Shown: positions 40,622 to 50,947, numbered from the stretch's first letter. The stretch: DNA of 64,000 bases from Brevibacterium siliguriense (GCF_900105315.1 NZ_LT629766.1:1674001-1738000); one strand, 5' to 3'. The notes: generated by a model not told the origin, from the sequence alone. Numbers and translations: made by a program.

Positions 40622-42380
40622 CAGTACTTACGCTCCATCGGCTGGTAACGGGTGACGATGACGGGCTTCGTCTCAAGACGCATGCCCTTGATGCCGTCGG
40701 TCTCCGCTTCGGGATCGAGGTAGGTCATCGTGTGGTGCATGAAGTTCTCGTCGTCACGATCCGGGAAGTCCTCGCGGAAGTGTCCTCCACGCGATTCCTT
40801 GCGGTGGATGGCGGCGACGGAGATGACCTCGGCGAGCTCGAGCAGGAAGCCGAGCTCGACAGCCTCGAGCAGATCGAGGTTGTAGCGCTTGCCGCGGTCC
40901 TGGATGCCCACGTTGTTGTAGCGCTCGCGCAGCTTGGCGATCTCGTCGAGAGCCTCACGCAGAGTCTCATCTGTGCGGAACACCTGGACGTTGGCATCCA
41001 TGAGGTCCTGCAGGTCCTTGCGGATGGCGGCGATGCGTTCGGTGCCGTCCGAGGTGCGCATCTTCTCGAGCATGTCGACGACCTCGGTCTCCGGGCTCTC
41101 GGGGAGCTCGACGACCTCAGCGGTCTTCGCGTATTCAGCAGCGGCGATGCCGGCGCGCTTGCCGAAGACGTTGATGTCGAGCAGCGAGTTCGTGCCCAGG
41201 CGGTTCGAGCCGTGCACGGACACGCAGGCAACCTCACCGGCGGCGTAGAGGCCGGGGATGATGTTGTCGTTGTCGGCCAGCACCTCGGCCTTGATGTTCG
41301 TCGGGATGCCTCCCATCGCGTAGTGCGCGGTCGGGAAGACCGGCACCGGCTCCGTGTAGGGCTCGACACCGAGGTAGGTGCGAGCGAACTCGGTGATGTC
41401 GGGCAGCTTCTCATCGATGTGCGAGGGCTCGAGGTGGGTGAGGTCGAGCAGGACGTAGTCCTTGTTCGGTCCGCAGCCGCGGCCTTCGCGGACTTCGTTG
41501 GCCATCGAGCGGGCCACGATGTCACGTGGGGCGAGGTCCTTGATCGTGGGGGCGTAGCGCTCCATGAAGCGCTCACCCTCGGAGTTGCGGAGGATTCCGC
41601 CCTCACCACGTGCAGCTTCGGACAGGAGGATGCCCAGGCCGGCGAGGCCTGTGGGGTGGAACTGGAAGAACTCCATGTCCTCCAGCGGAATGCCGCGATT
41701 GTAGGCCACAGCCATGCCGTCACCGGTCAGGGTGTGGGCGTTCGAGGTGGTCTTGAAGACCTTGCCGACACCACCGGTGGCGAAGACGACCGACTTGGCC
41801 TGGAAGACGTGGATCTCGCCGGTGGCCAGTTCGTAGGACACAACTCCGGCAGGACGCTTGACCCCGTCGACCTCGGTCATGATGAGGTCAAGGACGTAGA
41901 ACTCGTTGTAGAACTCCACGCCGTGTTTGACGCACTGTTGGTACAGGGTCTGGAGGATCATGTGACCGGTGCGGTCGGCGGCGTAGCAGGAGCGGCGCAC
42001 GGCGGACTTGCCGTGGTCGCGAGTGTGCCCGCCGAAGCGACGCTGGTCGATCTTGCCCTCGGGGTGCGGTTGAACGGCAGCCCCATCTTCTCGAGGTCGA
42101 GGACGGCGTCGATGGCTTCCTTGGCCATCACCTCGGCGGCGTCCTGGTCGACCAGGTAGTCACCGCCCTTGACGGTGTCGAAGGTGTGCCATTCCCAGTT
42201 GTCCTCTTCCACGTTCGCCAGTGCGGCGCACATTCCGCCCTGGGCGGCACCGGTGTGCGAACGGGTGGGGTAGAGCTTGGTGAGAACGGCGGTGCGGGCA
42301 CGCTGGCCCGACTCGATCGCCGCACGCATGCCGGCGCCGCCGGCACCGACGATGACGACGTCGTAATGATGTACCTGCAT
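40621..42380 (-). CDS. sdhA: Succinate dehydrogenase flavoprotein subunit, with a single-base frameshift
   Basis: The subunit oxidises succinate with covalently bound FAD. The N-terminus has [15 protein letters not shown] (FAD site) and [11 protein letters not shown] with the flavin-linking His. After LPFNRTP (residue about 106) the frame breaks at a run of four C (complement of 42061-42064) where five are expected; adding one base gives [20 protein letters not shown] and joins the two frames into about 586 residues, the normal length. The downstream part is complete ([32 protein letters not shown]). The other sdh genes are intact, so a sequencing error is the simplest reading. Confidence 0.9.
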
Positions 42381-42389
42381 GTTTCTCCT

Positions 42390-42839
42390 TTAGGCCTTGC
42401 AGAACTCAGCCAGGACCGCGGGGTCCGCTCCGGCCGGGCAGGGATCGAACGTGAAGATGACGAGCGTGCCGAGCACGATGACGATGACCGAGGCGATGTA
42501 GAGGATCACCTGGAGGGACATGCGTGTGCCGGGCTTCTCGGAGTAGTCCATGATGATGGTGCGCAGACCGTTGGTGCCGTGCAGCATCGCCAGCCACAGC
42601 ATGAGCAGATCCCAGATCTGCCAGAACGGGCTGGCCCACTTGCCTGCGACGAAGCCGAAGTCGATGGCCTGGACGCCGTCGCCGGCCCACAGGTTCACGA
42701 ACAGGTGGCCGAAGATGAGGATGACGAGGACGACACCCGAAATGCGCATGAACAGCCATGCGAACATCTCGAACTTCGAGCGCGTCGACTTGTGCCGGGA
42801 GTAGCCGGTCCGCGGAGCCGGAATGGATGTTGTGCTCAT
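42390..42839 (-). CDS. sdhD: Succinate dehydrogenase membrane anchor SdhD
   Basis: The 149-residue protein has three membrane helices (LFMRISGVVLVILIFGHLFV; LLMLWLAMLHGTNGLRTI; VILYIASVIVIVLGTLVIFT) with a His near the end of helix 1 and the HGTNGLR stretch in helix 2, as in heme-binding anchors. Nine bases separate it from sdhA; one base separates it from sdhC. Confidence 0.9.
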   Translation of the reverse strand: MSTTSIPAPRTGYSRHKSTRSKFEMFAWLFMRISGVVLVILIFGHLFVNLWAGDGVQAIDFGFVAGKWASPFWQIWDLLMLWLAMLHGTNGLRTIIMDYSEKPGTRMSLQVILYIASVIVIVLGTLVIFTFDPCPAGADPAVLAEFCKA

Positions 42840-42840
42840 G

Positions 42841-43218
42841 TCAGCCTCCGAAGGTGTGCATCAGCTGGCGGGGAATGAAGGCGATCATGATGATGAGCCA
42901 CACGATCATGACTCCCCAGAACAGCTTCTTCTGGTTTTTCGGGCCACTCTTCGAGAAATCGACGAGAATGACGCGCAGACCGTTGAACGCATGGAATGCG
43001 ATAGCGGCGACGAGCGCGATCTCACCGAACGCCATGACTGGTGTCTTATAGGTTCCGATCACTGCGTTGTAGGCCTCGGGCGAGACGCGGACGAGGGCAG
43101 TATCGAGCACGTGGACCAGAAGGAAGAAGAAGATTCCGACGCCTGTGACGCGATGCGCGACCCAGGACCACATTCCTTCGTTTCCTCGGTACAGAGTGCC
43201 CGTAGACGCTTTGGCCAC
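42841..43218 (-). CDS. sdhC: Succinate dehydrogenase cytochrome b subunit SdhC
   Basis: This 125-residue protein has three membrane helices; the first contains HRVTGVGIFFFLLVHVLD with the conserved heme-ligand His, and the second AFHAFNGLRVILVDF. The start is GTG 43218 with GGAGG upstream. First gene of sdhCDAB. Confidence 0.92.
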   Translation of the reverse strand: MAKASTGTLYRGNEGMWSWVAHRVTGVGIFFFLLVHVLDTALVRVSPEAYNAVIGTYKTPVMAFGEIALVAAIAFHAFNGLRVILVDFSKSGPKNQKKLFWGVMIVWLIIMIAFIPRQLMHTFGG

Positions 43219-43563
43219 GGAGCATCCTCCATCTTGAATATTCGGGTGTGTACGTCTAGAAACTACGCCGAAGACCGCTTCCGTGCCAGTCGAGACACGG
43301 CTGGGCGTCCCGGATCACAGCGCAACCCTGGCAATTCCCTCAAAACTGGGATTCACCGTCTCACGGAATTTCATTTACATCACAGGCGTGTGCTCTAAAT
43401 TGTTCTGCTCCCGGTCTGACCTGGACGGCACGGGAACTCAGGCAGACCATCACCGAGGCGGACTCGAGGTGGGGATCTCCCCACCGTAAGCCTGGGGTAC
43501 AGCTCATCCGACACGGCGGGCAACCTCGGGGAAGGTGTGACCGAACTCTGAGACACTGAAATC
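43219..43563. other. Divergent intergenic region between sdhC and manC
   Basis: These 345 bases should hold the promoters of sdhCDAB (leftward) and manC (rightward). I see no gene, and no operator that I can support. Confidence 0.5.
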
Positions 43564-44673
43564 GTGAACACGCACTTCCACGCCATCATCCCCGCCGGCG
43601 GATCCGGAACGCGACTGTGGCCGCTGTCGCGTCGGGCGACGCCGAAGTTCCTCCACGATGTCCTCGGCCTCGGCCGCAGCCTCATCCAGGCCACCTGGGA
43701 CCGGGTCGCGCCCATCGTCGGCGAAGACAGAGTCTGGGTGGTCACCGGTGAGAGTCACTTCGATCAGGTCGCCGAGCAGCTTCCGCATATCGCCCACGGC
43801 CAGATCATCACCGAACCCTCCCCGAAGGATTCCGCCGCCGCCATCGGACTCGCCGCCATGATCATCGCCCGCGAGGATCCCGACGCCATCGTCGGATCGT
43901 TCTCCGCCGACCATTCGATCACGAACGTCGACGAATTCCGTCTCGTCATCGACCAGGCCGTCGCGGCCGCAGAGACCGGGGACATCGTCACGATCGGCAT
44001 CATGCCCCGCAATCCCGCCACCGCCTACGGCTATATCGAGACCGGTGATCTGCTCGGTCTCGACCGGGCGCCCACTGCCAGGCGGGCACTGGCCTTCGCG
44101 GAGAAGCCGGAGGCGAGCACGGCCCGTCAGTACGTGAACTCCGGACACTACCGCTGGAACGCGGGCATGTTCATCGCAAAGGCCTCCTCCCTGCTCGACA
44201 TCCTCGCCGAGGAGGACCCCGACCTCTACTCCGGACTGGCCCGGATCGCCGAGGCCTGGGACACCCCCGACCACGACGACGTCGTGCGTGCGGTATGGCC
44301 CGGACTGGAGAAGCGCGCCATCGACTATGTGGTGGCAGAACCCGCGGCCGCGGCCGGGCGAGTCATCGTCATCCCCGGCGACTTCGGCTGGGACGACGTC
44401 GGCGACTTCGATTCGGTGGCCCGACTGCGGCAGCCGGTGCCGGGGGAGCCCCGGGGAGTCATCTCGATCGGCGGGAACACTGATCTGCTCGAAGTCGATG
44501 CCTCGGGAGTCGTGTTCTCCGAAGGTCCGCGGACTGTTGCGATCGTCGGACTCGAGGACCTCGTCGTCGTCGACACCGATGACGTCCTGCTCATCACCTC
44601 CCGCTCGCATGCTCAGGATGTGAAGAAGGCAGTGTCCGTCGCCGGTGAGCGCGGACTCGACGAACTTCTCTGA
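43564..44673 (+). CDS. manC: Mannose-1-phosphate guanylyltransferase
   Basis: The 369-residue enzyme makes GDP-mannose from mannose-1-phosphate and GTP for glycans and lipoglycans. The N-terminal nucleotidyltransferase motif is IPAGGSGTRLWPLSRRATPK, followed by ITEPSPKDSAAAIGLAA, FSADHSI, GYGYIETG-type residues in AYGYIETGDLLG, FAEKPE and YRWNAGMF. It lacks the long C-terminal phosphomannose isomerase domain of bifunctional forms. GTG 43564 is the start. It is monocistronic here. Confidence 0.9.
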   Translation: MNTHFHAIIPAGGSGTRLWPLSRRATPKFLHDVLGLGRSLIQATWDRVAPIVGEDRVWVVTGESHFDQVAEQLPHIAHGQIITEPSPKDSAAAIGLAAMIIAREDPDAIVGSFSADHSITNVDEFRLVIDQAVAAAETGDIVTIGIMPRNPATAYGYIETGDLLGLDRAPTARRALAFAEKPEASTARQYVNSGHYRWNAGMFIAKASSLLDILAEEDPDLYSGLARIAEAWDTPDHDDVVRAVWPGLEKRAIDYVVAEPAAAAGRVIVIPGDFGWDDVGDFDSVARLRQPVPGEPRGVISIGGNTDLLEVDASGVVFSEGPRTVAIVGLEDLVVVDTDDVLLITSRSHAQDVKKAVSVAGERGLDELL

Positions 44674-44765
44674 GCCTCGGCGAGGCAGGGAAGCACGGCG
44701 CGAAGTATGTCGAAATTGGTCGCAATGGGCACATTTATGACATCGAGTGCCTAGCATTGCTTCCA

Positions 44766-45986
44766 ATGTTCGACATCGCCCATCCCCGCCCTCCCCGCAC
44801 TGAAGGACCCGACGTGATCAGCTCGACAATCGCAGAGATCGGTGCAGAGCTCATCGATTTCCGCCGCGACATCCATGCCCACCCGGAACTGTCCTTCCAG
44901 GAGTTCGAGACCACCGAGAAGATCGTCGCCCGGCTCGAAGCCGCCGGTCTCGAGCCGCGGCGACTCGACGGAACCGGGGTCGTCTGCGAGGTCGGCGAAG
45001 GACCGGTGGCCGTGGGACTGCGGGCCGATATCGACGCCCTGCCCGTCGATGACCTCATCGATGAGGAATTCCGCTCCACCGTTCCCGGCGTCGCCCATGC
45101 CTGCGGCCACGACGTCCATCTGACCGCCCTCATCGGTGCAGGCATCGCCCTGCAGAAGATCCACGAATCACGTCCCGGCGGGCTCGGCGGACGCGTGCGT
45201 CTGATCTTCCAACCCGGTGAGGAGGTCACCCCGGGCGGAGCGCTGCGCGTGATCTCGCAAGGCGTCCTCGACGACGTGCCCGAGGTCTACGCCGTCCACT
45301 GCGACCCCAACGTCGACATCGGCAAGGTCGGTTCGCGCATCGGCGCCATCACCGCAGCCGGCGACACCGTCATCATCCGCCTCTCCGGCCATGGCGGGCA
45401 CACCTCCCGTCCGCACTTGACCGAAGATCTCGTCTATGCGCTGGGCAAACTCGCCACCGACCTGCCCTCGACCCTGGGCCGGCTGATCGATCCGAGGCAC
45501 GCGATCTCTCTGGTGTGGGGCGAGATCAGCGCCGGCCACGCCGCGAACGTCGTCCCCAGCGAGGGCATTCTGCGCGGGACCCTGCGCTGCCTCGACGTCG
45601 ACGGTTGGAACCAGGTTGCCGAGGTGCTGCCCGAGCTCGTCGATCGCATCGCCGGACCCTACGGAGTCGAGGTCGACCTCGAACACCGCCGAGGCGTCCC
45701 ACCGGTGGTCAACACCGAAGACCAGGTGACACTTATCGAATCGGCCGTGCGCGGCGAACTCGGCGAGAACTCCGTCCAGCTGACACCGCAGTCGATGGGC
45801 GGTGAGGACTTCGCGTGGTATCTCACCCACTGCCCGGGTGCACTCATCAGACTGGGCACCCGCACGCCCGGCGGCATCACCTACGACATCCACCAGGGTG
45901 ATCTGCTCATCGACGAACGCGCTGTGGAGATCGCCGCCCGAGTGTTCACGGCCACCGCGCTCAAGGTCCTCGACCGCAATCGCTGA
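44766..45986 (+). CDS. M20-family amidohydrolase (amino-acid N-acyl hydrolase type)
   Basis: This enzyme of about 406 residues has the M20D pattern: DIHAHPELSFQEFETTEKIV, the metal ligands in HACGHDVHLTAL, EVYAVHCDPNVDIGKVG, GHGGHTSRPH in the lid domain, and MGGEDFAWYL near the C-terminus. Relatives remove acyl or acetyl groups from amino acids or hydrolyse indole conjugates; substrate cannot be told. ATG 44766 is chosen; TTG 44757 is an alternative. The next gene follows after 38 bases. Confidence 0.85.
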   Translation: MFDIAHPRPPRTEGPDVISSTIAEIGAELIDFRRDIHAHPELSFQEFETTEKIVARLEAAGLEPRRLDGTGVVCEVGEGPVAVGLRADIDALPVDDLIDEEFRSTVPGVAHACGHDVHLTALIGAGIALQKIHESRPGGLGGRVRLIFQPGEEVTPGGALRVISQGVLDDVPEVYAVHCDPNVDIGKVGSRIGAITAAGDTVIIRLSGHGGHTSRPHLTEDLVYALGKLATDLPSTLGRLIDPRHAISLVWGEISAGHAANVVPSEGILRGTLRCLDVDGWNQVAEVLPELVDRIAGPYGVEVDLEHRRGVPPVVNTEDQVTLIESAVRGELGENSVQLTPQSMGGEDFAWYLTHCPGALIRLGTRTPGGITYDIHQGDLLIDERAVEIAARVFTATALKVLDRNR

Positions 45987-46024
45987 TTACCCGACGGCAG
46001 TGCCGGGCCGATAATCTGGATGCC

Positions 46025-47191
46025 ATGAGTCCGAGCGCCCGCAGCATCTCCCTCGCCGCCTTCGCCGCGGTGGGCACCCTGGTGCTGACCGGCTGCTCCG
46101 TCACGGCCCCCGAAGCACTCGAAGAGGAACGGCTGGGGTGTCTCATCTCCGCACCAGCCGGCTTCGACGACCATTCCGCCGGTGCACTCACCCTCGAGGA
46201 GGCGGAACTCGCCCGTGGAGCCGGGGTCTTCTCGGGCACCTCGAGCCAGCGGGTTTCGGGTGGGTCGGCCACCTCGGCGGCTTTGGATCGGATGCACCGA
46301 CACGACTGTGCACTGACCACGGTCATCGGGCCCGGCGGAGCGGACGAACTCGCGGACTTCGCCGCGGCCCACCCCGGTGACCTGTTCCTCGGGGTCGCCA
46401 GCGGCACCGACGACCTGCCGAAGAACGTTCTCAGCATGGACTTCGACCTCGTGCCGCCGGCCTTCATCGCCGGCTACACCGCGGCCACGGCCTCAGAGAC
46501 CGGGAAGGTCGGCGCCGTCGTCTCGCACGGATTCCCGCAGTCCGACCGCATCCTGGCCGCCTTCGACGCGGGCGTCGATCTGTACAACAAGGAGAAGGAC
46601 GAGGACCTGCCGAAGGCGGAGTCGTACCGGCCCTCCACGGGAGGGGCCGCCTCGGCGAGCGGTTCGCCCCGGGCGATCGACGATACTCGCGATGCGGGGA
46701 AGGACTACTTCGAACGATCCTTCGCCTCCGACGTCGACGTGCTCGTCCCATTCGGGTCGGCGGCGGCAATGGGGGTGGTCGCCTCGGCGGATGAGAAGCG
46801 GATCGACCTGACCACGGCCACGCAGGGCCCGGAAGTTGACGGGGAGGGACCGAGCCTGCCGAAGGTCGTCTGGTACGGCACCGCGGGCGGATTCTCCAAA
46901 ACGATCGTGGCCACCGTGGAGCCGAACGTGCGCCGCGGCCTGCGCACGATGTTCCCCGATTGGCCGCAGAGCAAGAACCCCGACGAGGCGGCCCCCGCGC
47001 CGAAGACCGGGCCCGAGGAGATCGGCGGCTTCCGCGTCGCCGACCGCCGCTACTGGGGCACTCTCGACAACGGAGGTGTGCGCATCGTCGCCGAGGACGG
47101 ATTCCTCTCCCGCGTCTCCGACGCCGGGCGCGGAATCACGGACCTCCGGGAACGGATCAAGAGCGGGGAGATCGACCCGGAGAAAGGATGA
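46025..47191 (+). CDS. BMP-family substrate-binding lipoprotein
   Basis: This 388-residue lipoprotein has a signal peptide ending in the lipobox LVLTGCS. The mature part has the periplasmic-binding fold of the Bmp/Med family: VIGPGGADELADFAAAHPGD, FDLVPPAFIAGYTAATASE, GKVGAVVSHGFPQSDRI, VLVPFGSAAAMGVV. Family members bind nucleosides. No ABC transporter genes follow, but adenosine deaminase does, which supports a purine nucleoside link. Confidence 0.78.
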   Translation: MSPSARSISLAAFAAVGTLVLTGCSVTAPEALEEERLGCLISAPAGFDDHSAGALTLEEAELARGAGVFSGTSSQRVSGGSATSAALDRMHRHDCALTTVIGPGGADELADFAAAHPGDLFLGVASGTDDLPKNVLSMDFDLVPPAFIAGYTAATASETGKVGAVVSHGFPQSDRILAAFDAGVDLYNKEKDEDLPKAESYRPSTGGAASASGSPRAIDDTRDAGKDYFERSFASDVDVLVPFGSAAAMGVVASADEKRIDLTTATQGPEVDGEGPSLPKVVWYGTAGGFSKTIVATVEPNVRRGLRTMFPDWPQSKNPDEAAPAPKTGPEEIGGFRVADRRYWGTLDNGGVRIVAEDGFLSRVSDAGRGITDLRERIKSGEIDPEKG

Positions 47192-47223
47192 GGGGCGCGC
47201 GTCGCATCGGATAAGCTGAGACG

Positions 47224-48330
47224 GTGATGAATGTACCCGCCGGCGTCGCATCGGACGACCCCATCCTGCAGCTGCCCAAAGTCTCCCTCCACGATCACCT
47301 CGACGGCGGTCTGCGCCCGTCGACGATGATCGAGTTGGCCGACTCGATCGGTCACACCCTGCCCGCCACCGACGCCGAGGCGCTGGGACGGTGGTTCTCC
47401 GAATCCGCGAACTCCGGTGACCTCGTCCGCTACCTCGAGACGTTCTCGCACACCGTGGCGGTCATGCAGAGCGAGGACAATCTGCGCCGTGTGGCCAAGG
47501 AATGGGTCCTCGATCAGGTGGCCGACGGAGTGTTCTACGCCGAGGCCCGGTGGGCTCCCGAACAGCATCTCGAAGGCGGGCTCGAGCTCGACGCCGTCGT
47601 CGAAGCCGTCCAGGACGGTTTGGAGGCCGGTGTCTCCGAGGCTGCAGCCGACGGCAAGTACATCCGCGTCGGACAGCTCATCACGGCCATGCGGCAGGCC
47701 GACAATGCGCTGGCGATCGCCGAACTGGCCATCCGTCATCGTGAGAAGGGCGCGGATTCCGGTGTCGTCGGCTTCGACATCGCCGGACCCGAGAACGGCT
47801 TCCCGCCGTCAGCGCATCTCTCCGCCTTCAACGCCCTGCACCAGGCATACGTGCCGGTGACGATCCATGCCGGTGAGGCCGCCGGCAAGGAATCCATCCA
47901 CGAAGCAGTCACCATCTGCCACGCTCAGCGTCTGGGCCATGGTGCGCGCATCGTCGAGGATATGGACATCGTCGACGGTCAGGGCCAGCTCGGCAGTCTC
48001 GCCGCCTGGGTCCTCGACCAGCAGATCCCGCTCGAACTGTGCCCGAGCTCCAACCTGCAGACCGACATCGGCGGCACCATCGCCAGCCATCCGATCACGG
48101 GGCTCAAGGACCTCGGATTCGCGGTCACCATCAACCCGGACAACCGGCTCATGTCCGGCACATCCGTGTCGCGGGAGATGCGTCTGCTCGTCGACGAGGC
48201 CGGTTGGAATCAGACCGATCTCGAATGGGCGACGGTCAACGCCGTGACCGCCGCCTTTCTGCCGCTGGATGTGCGCGAGCGCATGCTCGATGAGATCCTC
48301 ATCCCCGGATTCGCCCGGGTGACCATTTGA
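47224..48330 (+). CDS. add: Adenosine deaminase
   Basis: The 368-residue enzyme converts adenosine to inosine. Zinc and catalytic residues: HDHLDGGLRP (HxH with the usual H-x-H-L-D-G form), HAGEAAGKESI with the catalytic Glu, RLGHGARI and the C-terminal ELCPSSNLQT, then INPDNRLMSGTS. The start is GTG 47224 or ATG 47227. The stop overlaps the next gene by four bases. Confidence 0.93.
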   Translation: MMNVPAGVASDDPILQLPKVSLHDHLDGGLRPSTMIELADSIGHTLPATDAEALGRWFSESANSGDLVRYLETFSHTVAVMQSEDNLRRVAKEWVLDQVADGVFYAEARWAPEQHLEGGLELDAVVEAVQDGLEAGVSEAAADGKYIRVGQLITAMRQADNALAIAELAIRHREKGADSGVVGFDIAGPENGFPPSAHLSAFNALHQAYVPVTIHAGEAAGKESIHEAVTICHAQRLGHGARIVEDMDIVDGQGQLGSLAAWVLDQQIPLELCPSSNLQTDIGGTIASHPITGLKDLGFAVTINPDNRLMSGTSVSREMRLLVDEAGWNQTDLEWATVNAVTAAFLPLDVRERMLDEILIPGFARVTI

Positions 48331-48767
48331 GCTCAGGCAATGACCGGGCGGCAGCACCCGGTGCTTCACCGGAGCCCGAGGGGCACGGAGTTCCGACCCC
48401 ACGGGCGATGCTGCTGCCCGCAAGCGTCCTCGGCGTTCAGGCGCTGGCCCTGGTCGGGGCGGCGGTGTCGTTCGTCATCACGGCGATCTCCGCGGGTCCG
48501 TTGGCGGCCTCGCTGATCGGTCTGGCCGTCATGTTCCTCATCTTCGCGGCCGGTGTCGGCGCCGCGGCCCGTGGAGCCTGGCGTATTCATCGGTGGGCGC
48601 GTCCGGCGGCGATCGCCTTCGAGCTGCTCGTCATCGTCTTCGCATTCAGCGTCATCGGCGGTTCCCTGCTGCTGGGCCTGGCCTGCCTCGTCACCGCCAT
48701 CGCCGTGATCATGGGCTTCTTCCTCCCGCCCGTCGTCGACGCCTACAACCGCGCCCTGACCGACTAG
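48327..48767 (+). CDS. Small integral membrane protein
   Basis: This 146-residue protein has four hydrophobic segments after an N-terminal Pro/Gly-rich tail: VLGVQALALVGAAVSFVITA, ASLIGLAVMFLIFAAGVGAA, AAIAFELLVIVFAFSVIGGS and LLGLACLVTAIAVIMGFFLP. The start overlaps the adenosine deaminase stop. Small membrane proteins of this layout often accompany actinobacterial housekeeping genes; no function is known to me. Confidence 0.7.
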   Translation: MSSGNDRAAAPGASPEPEGHGVPTPRAMLLPASVLGVQALALVGAAVSFVITAISAGPLAASLIGLAVMFLIFAAGVGAAARGAWRIHRWARPAAIAFELLVIVFAFSVIGGSLLLGLACLVTAIAVIMGFFLPPVVDAYNRALTD

Positions 48768-48846
48768 GCTGGCGGACCGCTGAGTAGGCTGCTCGCTGGC
48801 GAGCTGGCCTCGCACTGACGTGCCAGCAGGGGCAGGCGTCGCATCC

Positions 48847-50031
48847 TCACACTGTCGGAGGTGACCATTTCTGGACGCTCGCGGCCTGTGCGGCGATGAG
48901 TCTCGACGGGACGGCGGAGAAGACAGCATTGCGCAGCCCCGCCAACAGCGGCGATTCGAGCTGGAACACCTGACCCATGAGGCGGGACTTCTGCGCGATC
49001 GACTGCGTCCGCGGCCGACGCAGCGCATCATGGCGCCGCAGGGCCGACTCGAGCGCGGCTGACGATTCGGCAGCGTTTCCTGCCTCGCGGTGCGCGAGCA
49101 CCGGCGTGAGCAGGACAGTGAGGGTCGCAGCGTCTTCGAGCGCCTGACCTCCGCCCTGGCCGAGGTTCGGTGTCATCGCATGCGCGGCATCCCCGATGAG
49201 CACGACACGGCCACGATGGAACCTGGCCAATCGGCGGGAGAGGTCGGAGATCGCAGTGCGGCGGACCTCCTCGGCGGGGGTGGCTGCGATGAGATCGGCG
49301 ATGGGGGAGTGCCAGCCGGAGAACATCTGCTCGACGGTGGCCTTCTCATCGGTGAAGACCGCGTTCTGCGGCATATTCGCCACCGCGAACCAGTAGACGC
49401 GGCCGTCGGCCAACGGGGCGATGCCGAAGCGGCGCCCGTGCCTGACCGATTCCCCGGCTTCACCGGACAGATCCACCGGCACCGAGGTGATGCCCCGCCA
49501 CGCGGAATACCCGGAGTACCGCGGGGCGACCGTCTCCCCGTCGACGACGGTGCGGGTCCGGCTGTGCAGACCGTCGGCGCCGATGATGAGGTCGAAGGAC
49601 TCAGACCCCGCGGACCCGGCCGACCCGGCTTCGACTCTCAGCTTCCCACCGGTGCTGGTCACGGCCACCTCGGAGCCGGTGCGCACCGTCGCCGGGGCCA
49701 GAGCGTCGAGGAGGATGCGGTGGAGATCGGCACGGTCGACAATGCGCAGCGCACCGACCGATTCATTGGGCACCTGAGCGATCCAGCGCCCGTCGGCGCG
49801 ACGCTGACCTGCCGCGAATACATCGACGCCGGCGTCGGTGACGGCAGCGAACGCCTCGCTCAGCCCCAGGGTCTCCAGCGCGGCGAGACCGTTGGCGAAG
49901 ATCGACAGTCCCGAACCTCCGGCTCTCACCTCGGGGGCGCGTTCGAACACGGTGACGTCGGCACCGGCTCTCTGCAGTCCCACGGCCGCCGAGAGTCCGC
50001 CGATTCCGGCTCCGATCACAGCGATCCTCAT
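48847..50031 (-). CDS. FAD-dependent aromatic monooxygenase-like protein
   Basis: This 394-residue flavoprotein has the Rossmann motif IGAGIGGLSAAVGLQRAGAD at the N-terminus, the DG motif LIIGADGLHSRTR, and the GD motif VVLIGDAAHAMTPNLGQGGG. This is the group A hydroxylase family (salicylate or zeaxanthin-type relatives). No partner gene indicates the substrate. Monocistronic on the minus strand. Confidence 0.82.
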   Translation of the reverse strand: MRIAVIGAGIGGLSAAVGLQRAGADVTVFERAPEVRAGGSGLSIFANGLAALETLGLSEAFAAVTDAGVDVFAAGQRRADGRWIAQVPNESVGALRIVDRADLHRILLDALAPATVRTGSEVAVTSTGGKLRVEAGSAGSAGSESFDLIIGADGLHSRTRTVVDGETVAPRYSGYSAWRGITSVPVDLSGEAGESVRHGRRFGIAPLADGRVYWFAVANMPQNAVFTDEKATVEQMFSGWHSPIADLIAATPAEEVRRTAISDLSRRLARFHRGRVVLIGDAAHAMTPNLGQGGGQALEDAATLTVLLTPVLAHREAGNAAESSAALESALRRHDALRRPRTQSIAQKSRLMGQVFQLESPLLAGLRNAVFSAVPSRLIAAQAASVQKWSPPTV

Positions 50032-50097
50032 AGAATCATCGTCGCACGCAGAAGGTCGTGTGACGAGGGACCGCAGAGGAGAGGCGGAACGGAGCGA

Positions 50098-50808
50098 CTA
50101 CTGGAGGTACTCTCCGCAGGCTTCGGTGAGGAAGTCGCCGGCGACTCCGCCCTCTTCGCCGAGGCTGATGGCGGTCTTCTGAATGCCCCACCACACGCGC
50201 GGCGAACCGCCCCACTGCTGCCGGAACTCTTCGCGGCGGCCGGGATCCTCGGCGAGGTCATCGGCGGCCAGGCCGATGCGGTCCTGAGCGTCCTCGGCGG
50301 TGCAGCGCTTCTCGTCGTCCGGGCCCTTCGGGTCCAGCTCGGGGATGTCCTCGTCGTCGACGGTTGTGAGCCTGTACGCCGAGTTGCCGATCTCTTCGAC
50401 GTCGAAGGTGCCGTGGATGAGCAGGAACGGGGACGCATCGTCGTCGACGTTCTTCGCATCGACGGTGACGCTGACGCTGTCTGGGCTGTCGGCGGTCACG
50501 GTGGTCTCGCCGGAATCGGGGACCTCGGGGTTGCCGGTGTGCACGTAGACCTTGAGGTAGGCCTCGGTCTTCTTCTCGGCCGCCTCGGCGAGGCCCTGCC
50601 ACAGCGGGTCGCTGTCCTTCGCGCCGCCGGGGGAGGAGTCGACGATGGACACCTTCGGTGCATCGTCAGGCGTCTCGATCGGGGTGACCTCTTCCTTGCT
50701 CACCGACGGGCGCGGCTGCGGGCGGGTCTCTTCGGGCGTCGACACACAGGCCGTCGTCGTGGCAACAATCGCAGCGGCGGACAGCAGGGCAAGGGGGCGA
50801 AGTCGCAT
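50098..50808 (-). CDS. Lipoprotein of unknown function
   Basis: This 236-residue protein starts with MRLRPLALLSAAAIVATTTA and a lipobox cysteine (TTTACVS), then a Pro/Glu-rich linker. The mature domain is beta-rich and acidic (SGETTVTADSPDSVSVTVDA, PFLLIHGTFDVEEIGNSAYR). I do not recognise a family. It is monocistronic. Confidence 0.7.
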   Translation of the reverse strand: MRLRPLALLSAAAIVATTTACVSTPEETRPQPRPSVSKEEVTPIETPDDAPKVSIVDSSPGGAKDSDPLWQGLAEAAEKKTEAYLKVYVHTGNPEVPDSGETTVTADSPDSVSVTVDAKNVDDDASPFLLIHGTFDVEEIGNSAYRLTTVDDEDIPELDPKGPDDEKRCTAEDAQDRIGLAADDLAEDPGRREEFRQQWGGSPRVWWGIQKTAISLGEEGGVAGDFLTEACGEYLQ

Positions 50809-50947
50809 GGTTCCTCGAGGTGTCGTCAGCGTCCAAGTGGTATCACCTCCAGCCTAATGCGCGGGACAGCCCGAGTCCGGGTGGACGCGCGGCGAGGCGG
50901 CGAAAGCGGAGGGGTGCGGAGGCAGCCGCGGGTGCGGCGCCCATGCC

